Made by a program: the position numbers and the translations under genes
Shown: piece after piece, positions 32,590-37,199 of the stretch
How positions within the stretch are numbered: position 1 is the first letter of the stretch
Layout: each line of letters begins with the position of its first letter
Assembly (NCBI GenBank): GCA_903892355.1
Contig: CAITIE010000009.1
Coordinates: 1-37,199, forward strand
Length of the DNA: 37,199 nucleotides
Direction of reading: 5' to 3'
Source of the DNA: an uncultured Pirellula sp.
Lineage (GTDB): Bacteria > Planctomycetota > Planctomycetia > Pirellulales > Pirellulaceae
Notes under the pieces: generated by a model
Database searches by the model: none
Seen by the model: the letters and a program-made list of their open reading frames with translations, nothing else
Told to the model about the DNA's origin: nothing

Positions 32590-33696
32590 GTGAAAGCCTC
32601 GATTGTCAACCGTTTCCTCGTATTAGCGACGATTGCATTGCCAGTCGCACCTGTGCTCAGCGACTACTTTGGCCCCAGCACCTACGCGAGATGGTTACTA
32701 GCGAATGCTGCGAATCAGTACGACCGGGGCAATGTGACCCAAGCGCAGGAGAGTTTGCAAAAGGCGTACGACTTGTCGAAGGATATCGTCACGGACGGGA
32801 ATTTCTGGCGACAATTCGAACGGATCGAAGGGGACACGTCGGGCCCCTCCAAATCCAGCAAGATCTGGCAAGACATGGTCGGTCGGGTTGGTGATCCCGA
32901 GCAGCGTGCCGTGGCAGCCTTGGAAGTCTCCAATCTCCTCTCCAATCGCAGGCAATTCGACGTTGCCGCAAGAATTTTGGTCGACAACCTTCCCCCCAGG
33001 GAAGATCGCAACGCAGTCCAGAACAATCAAATTGCCTACATGCGATCGCTTGCCAAGATCGATTTAGAAGAAGCATTGCTGGATATCAACCAAGCGATCA
33101 AACAGCTTGACAATGAGTCCTTTCTCGATACGAAAGCATGGGTGCTGCATCAACTCGGCCGCAACGAGGAAGCCCTGCCAATCATCGACGAAAGCTTATC
33201 CATGCTCATCGGCAAATGGCGCGCAAATACGAAAATCGAGCCATTTATTGCCGCGATGATCAAGATCGAGGAGGGGCTCAGCCCGTCAGGTTCGACGGAT
33301 CCTTCCGAAGCGAACGACTCGACAAAAGTGGCGGAAGCAACCCAAAGCGCGGTAGCGGATCCAGATCTTGACACAGCCGAATCAACCGCGACCCCCGACG
33401 CGACCCCCGACGCGACCCCCGAGGGAACCGCGGGAACTGCGGGAACTGCGGGTGATGAGCGAGCGGCGGGTCAGAAAACTCGAATGGAGACCAAACGCTC
33501 GTCCGGCTGGGCGATGGTGCAACTGTTGGAAGAGTTCCCCATCATTGCACGTGGCTTACCCACCGTGATGGACTTGCCTACACTACGTTACCACCGCATG
33601 AAGATCCATGAGGCCTTGGGAAACACCGAAGCCATGCAAAAAGACCTGCGTTGGTTAGAAGCATTCAGCATCAAGGGTACGGATGACTTGCACTAA
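32590..33696 (+). CDS. TPR-like exported protein of unknown function
   Basis: About 368 residues. The GTG at 32590 is chosen because AGGAG lies six bases before it and a signal-type segment follows at once (VNRFLVLATIALPVAPVLS). The frame is open to a GTG at 32479, which would add a repetitive Arg/Asn-rich leader. The body is helical with TPR-like repeats: LLANAANQYDRGNVTQAQES, LEVSNLLSNRRQFDVAARIL and WVLHQLGRNEEALPIIDESL, suggesting protein-protein contact outside the cytoplasm. At about 265-305 there is a low-complexity DATPDATPDATPEGTAGTAG stretch, then a final helical part (LPTLRYHRMKIHEALGNTEA). No enzyme motif is visible. Confidence 0.75.
   Translation: MKASIVNRFLVLATIALPVAPVLSDYFGPSTYARWLLANAANQYDRGNVTQAQESLQKAYDLSKDIVTDGNFWRQFERIEGDTSGPSKSSKIWQDMVGRVGDPEQRAVAALEVSNLLSNRRQFDVAARILVDNLPPREDRNAVQNNQIAYMRSLAKIDLEEALLDINQAIKQLDNESFLDTKAWVLHQLGRNEEALPIIDESLSMLIGKWRANTKIEPFIAAMIKIEEGLSPSGSTDPSEANDSTKVAEATQSAVADPDLDTAESTATPDATPDATPEGTAGTAGTAGDERAAGQKTRMETKRSSGWAMVQLLEEFPIIARGLPTVMDLPTLRYHRMKIHEALGNTEAMQKDLRWLEAFSIKGTDDLH
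33388..33450 (+). repeat. Two adjacent microrepeats in the TPR-like gene
   Basis: Three 12-base units 'gcgacccccgac' (33388-33423, last base changed in the third) run straight into three 9-base units 'ggaactgcg' (33424-33450, first with one change). They encode DATP and GTA repeats in frame. Confidence 0.85.
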
Positions 33697-34159
33697 CCCT
33701 GTCGCTAGGGCGTGACCGCAATCCCCGAAAAACTTGCTTCCTCGCACTCTCCGCAACCCAGCCCCACCCATTGGCGATAGCTTTTCCGTGTCAGGGAGGT
33801 CGGCAGTTCACCATCTCAACGAGGGGGATTTCCAGGGGCAAAGCAACGTGGATTGCAACCCTGAGAAAACTTTTATTCCCGCGTTGACTCTGCATATTCG
33901 ATCTCTGATAATCGTTTTGTTATTCCGCGGGTAACAATGCAGGATTTCGGTGGTCGCGTCGCGAAACGTAGGCTTTCGAGAGACGGTTTGTTTTTTCTCG
34001 GTTTGGCTATTCGGAACAATCTTATTCGTGCGCTGGCGGCTTCAACGTGTTTTTGAGGCTCGAGAGTCGAAGGGTTGTCAAAAGGTTTGTTGGTTGGTTC
34101 CCATGCCCTGTGAATTGGCACAGTGATTTGGGGCCGTATGTTTGCGAGGGTTTGAGTCA
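33697..34159. promoter_or_regulatory. Long leader/intergenic region before the RRM gene
   Basis: About 460 bases without a credible gene. The part from 33870 is richer in A and T than its surroundings and should hold the promoter and 5' leader of the RRM gene. Bacterial RRM genes in cyanobacteria are known to be cold-induced through long leaders; whether this applies here cannot be seen. Confidence 0.4.
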
Positions 34160-34594
34160 GTGACGAATATTTATGTAGGGAACCTCTCTTTCAAAGCTAC
34201 AGAGGATGAGGTCAAGCAAGCGTTTAGTCGTTTTGGTAAAGTTGCACGAGTGAGCATTGTGATGGACCGCGAGACGGGCCGTTCACGGGGCTTTGCATTC
34301 GTTGAGATGCCCGATGCAGAAGAAGCCAAGGCAGCGATTGATGGGTTGAATGAGCAAGAAGTCGCGGGTCGTCGTATTTCTTGCAACGAAGCTCGCCCGA
34401 GAGAAGAGCGACCCTCGGGTGGCGGACGCGGCGGCTACGGCGGCGGCGGCGGCGGTGGTGGTTATGGTGGTGGCGGTCGCGATGGCGGCGGATACGGTGG
34501 TGGCGGTCGTGACGGCGGCTACGGCGGTGGACGCGATGGCGGCGGTTACGGCGGCGGACGCGATGGCGGAAAACGCCCTTATCGTGATCACTAG
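34160..34594 (+). CDS. RRM-domain RNA-binding protein with glycine-rich tail
   Basis: A 144-residue single-RRM protein like the cyanobacterial Rbp proteins. RNP2 is IYVGNL (4-9) and RNP1 is RGFAFVEM (43-50), both with the aromatic residues that stack on RNA. The RRM runs to about 82, then a Gly-rich tail of RDGG/GYGGG repeats ends in KRPYRDH. I chose the GTG at 34160 because MTNIYVGNLSF is the usual start of the family and GAGGG lies nine bases upstream; a TTG at 34142 would add six residues. It is probably a cytosolic RNA-binding or chaperone protein. A strong intrinsic terminator lies 113 bases downstream. Confidence 0.93.
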   Translation: MTNIYVGNLSFKATEDEVKQAFSRFGKVARVSIVMDRETGRSRGFAFVEMPDAEEAKAAIDGLNEQEVAGRRISCNEARPREERPSGGGRGGYGGGGGGGGYGGGGRDGGGYGGGGRDGGYGGGRDGGGYGGGRDGGKRPYRDH

Positions 34595-34628
34595 TCGTTG
34601 AATAGTCGTTGAATATCTGTTGGGAGAC

Positions 34629-34889
34629 TCACCGTACAAGCAACCAAGCGGGATTGAGAACAATCACGTTTTGACGTGAGCGGCGAACTCCACAATCAAA
34701 CGTAATGATAGCACCGAGGTTGAGCCGATCGACTTCGGTGCTATTTTTTTCGACGCGGGGTAATCCTTGGATTGAGACGTAGCTATTCACTAACGTCATG
34801 TGCAGGTCGCTGGCGAGCCATGTCCCATCGGATTGCTCCTCGATGGACTCCACGCTGCGATTGGGTTTGACGCGAATGGTGATACAAAT
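34629..34889 (-). CDS. Possible small protein with a rare ATT/ATC start
   Basis: The minus strand is open over about 86 codons ending at 34629. A good AGGAGA site lies seven bases before an ATT (34889), or four before an ATC (34892), but no ATG, GTG or TTG is in place; the first GTG is at 34853, 42 bases from the site. ATT starts are known, for example in infC. The first half favours C or G in the third codon position, as coding DNA here does. Against it, the RRM gene's terminator lies inside the frame on the other strand, and the product (TIRVKPNRSVESIEEQ, then LHMTLVNSYVSI) has no recognised family. Confidence 0.3.
   Translation of the reverse strand: MCITIRVKPNRSVESIEEQSDGTWLASDLHMTLVNSYVSIQGLPRVEKNSTEVDRLNLGAIITFDCGVRRSRQNVIVLNPAWLLVR
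34708..34750 (+). terminator. Intrinsic terminator of the RRM gene
   Basis: A perfect 10-base stem, ATAGCACCGA with TCGGTGCTAT, and a 17-base loop. The stem runs into seven T (34744-34750), the classic form of a Rho-independent terminator reading rightward. Confidence 0.85.
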
Positions 34890-34975
34890 GATAAACTCTC
34901 CTGAAATTCCAATAACATAATGCTCGATGATCAGCGTGCTCAGGCTTGTAGAGGCTCACTTAAGACCGGGAACCG

Positions 34976-35839
34976 ATGACTCCTGCACACAAAAACCCCA
35001 ATTATCTTGCCGTATTTCTCGGGTTCGCTAGAAACAGTTTGATTCGCGACATGACCTTTCGGGGTAACTTTCTCCTCGACTGCGTATCGAGTCTTGCGTG
35101 GCTACTGATGAACCTAGGGTTCTACCTTTTAATCTTCTTCCATGTCCGCAGTATTGGGGTGGCGACCGGTTGGGGGGCAAACGAGTTCTACGTATTCCTA
35201 GCGACGACATGGATCATCAACTCGATTGTCCAGTCGTTTTTGATGCCCAACGCACAAGAGTTCAGTGAACTGATACGGACGGGAGGACTCGACTACGCAC
35301 TGCTCAAACCGATCGACACCCAATTCTTGATTTCGTTCCGGCGAGTTGAATGGGCGTCGCTCAGCAATCTCGTCGCTGGACTCGTTATCTTAGTAGTTGC
35401 GATGGTTCGATTGAGCTACCGCGTCGATCCCCCGTGGGAGCTTCACCTCGGCCTGGTGCTGCTGTACGGTCTCTACATCGTATGCGGCGTGTGCTTGTTC
35501 TATAGCCTGATCGTCTGCCTAGCCGCAACGAGTATTTGGCTGGGTCGCAACCAGAGCTTGTATGACTTTTGGTTCTACATCACCAACTTTTCGCGTTACC
35601 CCATGGAGATTTACCAAACGGGCTGGGGATTACCGCTGTGGTACATCTTCACCTTCATTCTTCCGATCTTGGTAATCATCAATGTACCGGCGAGGCTTTT
35701 AGCGCAGCCATTGGTACCCCGGCAAGGCTGGGAGTGGGGGCTGGCAGGTTTCGCGATTGCCGCTACGATCGCATCCCTCATCTTCAGTCGCTGGGTTTTT
35801 CAAAGGGCGTTGCGCAGTTACGCGAGCGCCAGCAGCTGA
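34976..35839 (+). CDS. ABC-2 type transporter permease (PF06182-like)
   Basis: A 287-residue inner-membrane protein with about six hydrophobic segments: LAWLLMNLGFYLLIFFHVRS, FLATTWIINSIVQSFLM, LVAGLVILVVAMVRL, LVLLYGLYIVCGVCLFYSLI, YIFTFILPILVIINVPARLL and the last near 255-275. The phrase RTGGLDYALLKPIDTQFLIS and the late loop NFSRYPMEIYQTGWGLP are typical of the ABC2_membrane_6 family. Members normally work with an ATPase and a second permease encoded alongside; neither is present here. The ATG at 34976 has only a weak ribosome binding site. The gene is followed by the HD-domain gene on the same strand, 86 bases on. Substrate unknown. Confidence 0.88.
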   Translation: MTPAHKNPNYLAVFLGFARNSLIRDMTFRGNFLLDCVSSLAWLLMNLGFYLLIFFHVRSIGVATGWGANEFYVFLATTWIINSIVQSFLMPNAQEFSELIRTGGLDYALLKPIDTQFLISFRRVEWASLSNLVAGLVILVVAMVRLSYRVDPPWELHLGLVLLYGLYIVCGVCLFYSLIVCLAATSIWLGRNQSLYDFWFYITNFSRYPMEIYQTGWGLPLWYIFTFILPILVIINVPARLLAQPLVPRQGWEWGLAGFAIAATIASLIFSRWVFQRALRSYASASS

Positions 35840-35925
35840 TTCGAGGCTACGCTGATTCGACTCTAAACCGATACGACGCTAATCCGCCTCCCTAGTCCGA
35901 CATAACACTACAACGATCCGACACC

Positions 35926-36903
35926 ATGCCACGCCTTTTTGTACGCGATATCCAACCTCAAGCTCAAGTCGACGAAGTTTATCGAATTGCCGATCGCCAA
36001 CTACGAGCGAATCGACAGGGGAACTCATACCTTTTGATGCAACTGCAGGATCGCACTGGCGTGATTTCGGCCATGCGATGGAATGCGGATGAGCGATTGG
36101 TAGAACGATTTGCGAAGGGGTCGTACGTTCGCGTCCAAGGTGTCTCGCAACTGCACAATGGAAACTTGCAATTGATTGTCAATCAATTGCATTCGATCGA
36201 CGGATCGCAAGTCACCATGGAGGACTTCGATGCGTTGGACCGTTCGAAATCGGACCGATTGTGGGGACGGTTGGTGGAGTTGGTTAACTCCATGTCGGAT
36301 CCCACCGTCCGAGCGATCTGTGAAGAGATCGTCGCCGACCCTCGCTGGAGCGCCGGATTGCGACTCGCTCCCGCAGGAATCAAAGCCCATCATGCTTATC
36401 CAGGAGGTTTGCTGGAGCATGTCGTCTCGCTGATGGAATTGTCCGATGGCATCGCCCAGCATTATCCGGATATCGATCGCGACTTGCTGGTCGCTGGAGC
36501 CTTCGTCCATGACCTTGGCAAACTCGAGGAACTCGCTTTCGAGAATGAACTGAGCTACACCGATTCAGGGCAATTGCTAGGGCATCTCGTCCAAGGCGTT
36601 GTGATGCTCGATACGATCGCGAGGCGACTGCACGAAAAAGGAACTCCAGTCGACGGCGAACGACTTTTGCGACTGCAGCATATCGTGGTCAGCCACCACG
36701 GAACGCTCGAGCATGGCAGCCCGAAGGTCCCGATGACCCTCGAAGCCATCGCTTTCCAGTACCTTGATGAATTGGATGCCAAGCTCAATTCAGCGAGAGA
36801 ATTGGTCCAACAAGATCGCACGCGGGATCCGTGGACGCCATTTAGCACCGTGTTAGGTCGCAAGCTTCTTAAAGGAAGTTTTGGCGAACCGACAGACATT
36901 TAA
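35926..36903 (+). CDS. OB-fold/HD-domain 3'-5' exoribonuclease, YhaM-like
   Basis: A 325-residue protein with the YhaM layout. An N-terminal OB-fold (about 10-95: YLLMQLQDRTGVISAMRWNA, then GSYVRVQGVSQLHNGNLQLI) is followed by an HD metal-dependent phosphohydrolase domain. Metal ligands are visible as His155-His156 (KAHHAYPGGLLEH), His195-Asp196 (GAFVHDLGKLEE), His220, His257-His258 (VVSHHGTLEHG) and Asp281 (YLDELDAK). YhaM-type enzymes trim RNA, and some act on single-stranded DNA, from the 3' end in the cytosol. The length is normal. The gene ends with a terminator hairpin 52 bases downstream. Confidence 0.92.
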   Translation: MPRLFVRDIQPQAQVDEVYRIADRQLRANRQGNSYLLMQLQDRTGVISAMRWNADERLVERFAKGSYVRVQGVSQLHNGNLQLIVNQLHSIDGSQVTMEDFDALDRSKSDRLWGRLVELVNSMSDPTVRAICEEIVADPRWSAGLRLAPAGIKAHHAYPGGLLEHVVSLMELSDGIAQHYPDIDRDLLVAGAFVHDLGKLEELAFENELSYTDSGQLLGHLVQGVVMLDTIARRLHEKGTPVDGERLLRLQHIVVSHHGTLEHGSPKVPMTLEAIAFQYLDELDAKLNSARELVQQDRTRDPWTPFSTVLGRKLLKGSFGEPTDI

Positions 36904-36955
36904 TCCTCGAGTCGAGGCTCCGAGTCCCTCCGCTCTCACTCTTGATTTTTCCACG

Positions 36956-36992
36956 AAAACCCCGGGTTCTTCCAAAGGATCTGGGGTTTTTT
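36956..36992. terminator. Terminator hairpin after the HD-domain gene
   Basis: An 8-base stem, AAAACCCC with GGGGTTTT, and a 19-base loop, followed by further T (run 36987-36992). The A-run on the left side would serve the opposite direction as well. Confidence 0.75.
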
Positions 36993-37199
36993 CGTAGGCA
37001 GTGCTAACACCCCCGCGAGCTGTTTTCACAGCACGCTTTGGCACCTTTTTACCCCCAAAAGCACCCTGCGCGATGTAGTTTGCGCTGTAGGCAGGTGGGG
37101 TACAATCCCGGCCTGAGCAGCTAAAAATCCGCGATCACAGACCCTTTCACGACAAGGGACTGTCGTGCTACTTTGGGCCCGCAATGTAGAGCCGTTGTC
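36993..37199. other. Right-end intergenic sequence
   Basis: No frame with a recognisable domain. The sequence may be the upstream region of a gene beyond the window. The words 'cgacaagggactgtcg' near 37150 form a small inverted repeat. Confidence 0.35.

Noticed and set aside
1-37199. tRNA, rRNA and riboswitch genes
   Set aside because: Reading the intergenic regions showed no cloverleaf-type GTTCGAATC arm with a matching acceptor stem and no known riboswitch core; a covariance-model search would be the proper test.

Overview
The window looks like a chromosomal segment from a planctomycete, most likely of the Pirellulaceae type. The grounds are the protein families: DUF1549/DUF1553 cytochrome-like proteins, DUF1501 proteins with twin-arginine signals, a planctomycete-type heme-binding/propeller protein, and ThuA and FAD-oxidoreductase secreted proteins. 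Spacing between genes is loose, Shine-Dalgarno sites are often weak, and the intergenic filler is typical of the group. This is inference from family content; no rRNA or tRNA gene was seen.

Layout. Bases 1-1547 hold no intact gene. They carry a large nested inverted repeat (583-852) and relics of at least two transposases: an ISL3-type N-terminus and a REP-associated Y1-type C-terminus. A possible ArsR-like remnant lies next to them. dnaX follows on the minus strand (1548-3773). It contains a run of ten A that is flanked by immediate stops in both alternative frames, and it lacks the usual zinc cysteines. Divergent from dnaX is a ThuA plus FAD-oxidoreductase gene pair (4125-6992), followed by exported MsrA (minus) and a large exported alpha/beta-hydrolase protein (8380-10974).

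The middle of the window is dominated by two DUF1549/DUF1501 modules. The first is a tight minus-strand operon (17131 to 11044): a cytochrome/Big2/DUF1549/DUF1553 protein, a PPC-domain protein with a coiled-coil insert, and a DUF1501 protein. The second is on the plus strand (20515-25383): a cytochrome/DUF1549/DUF1553 protein followed by a DUF1501 protein. Between them sit a D-2-hydroxyacid dehydrogenase and an OFA-type MFS transporter, a plausible carboxylate uptake and metabolism pair. Downstream are a DUF188 protein with a repeat tail and a very large protein joining a c-type heme motif, a propeller-like region and a C-terminal azurin-like blue-copper domain (26054-29329).

The right part holds an unrecognised exported protein, hemL, a small protein with an L7/L12-like C-terminus, a TPR-like exported protein, an RRM RNA-binding protein with a glycine-rich tail and a clear intrinsic terminator, an orphan ABC-2 permease, and an OB-fold/HD-domain YhaM-like nuclease with its own terminator. 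Short tandem duplications of 9-23 bp recur at gene ends across the window.

The strongest candidate for something new is the predicted slippage-generated short (gamma-like) form of DnaX. Second are the heme-to-copper fusion protein and the paired DUF1549/DUF1501 modules.
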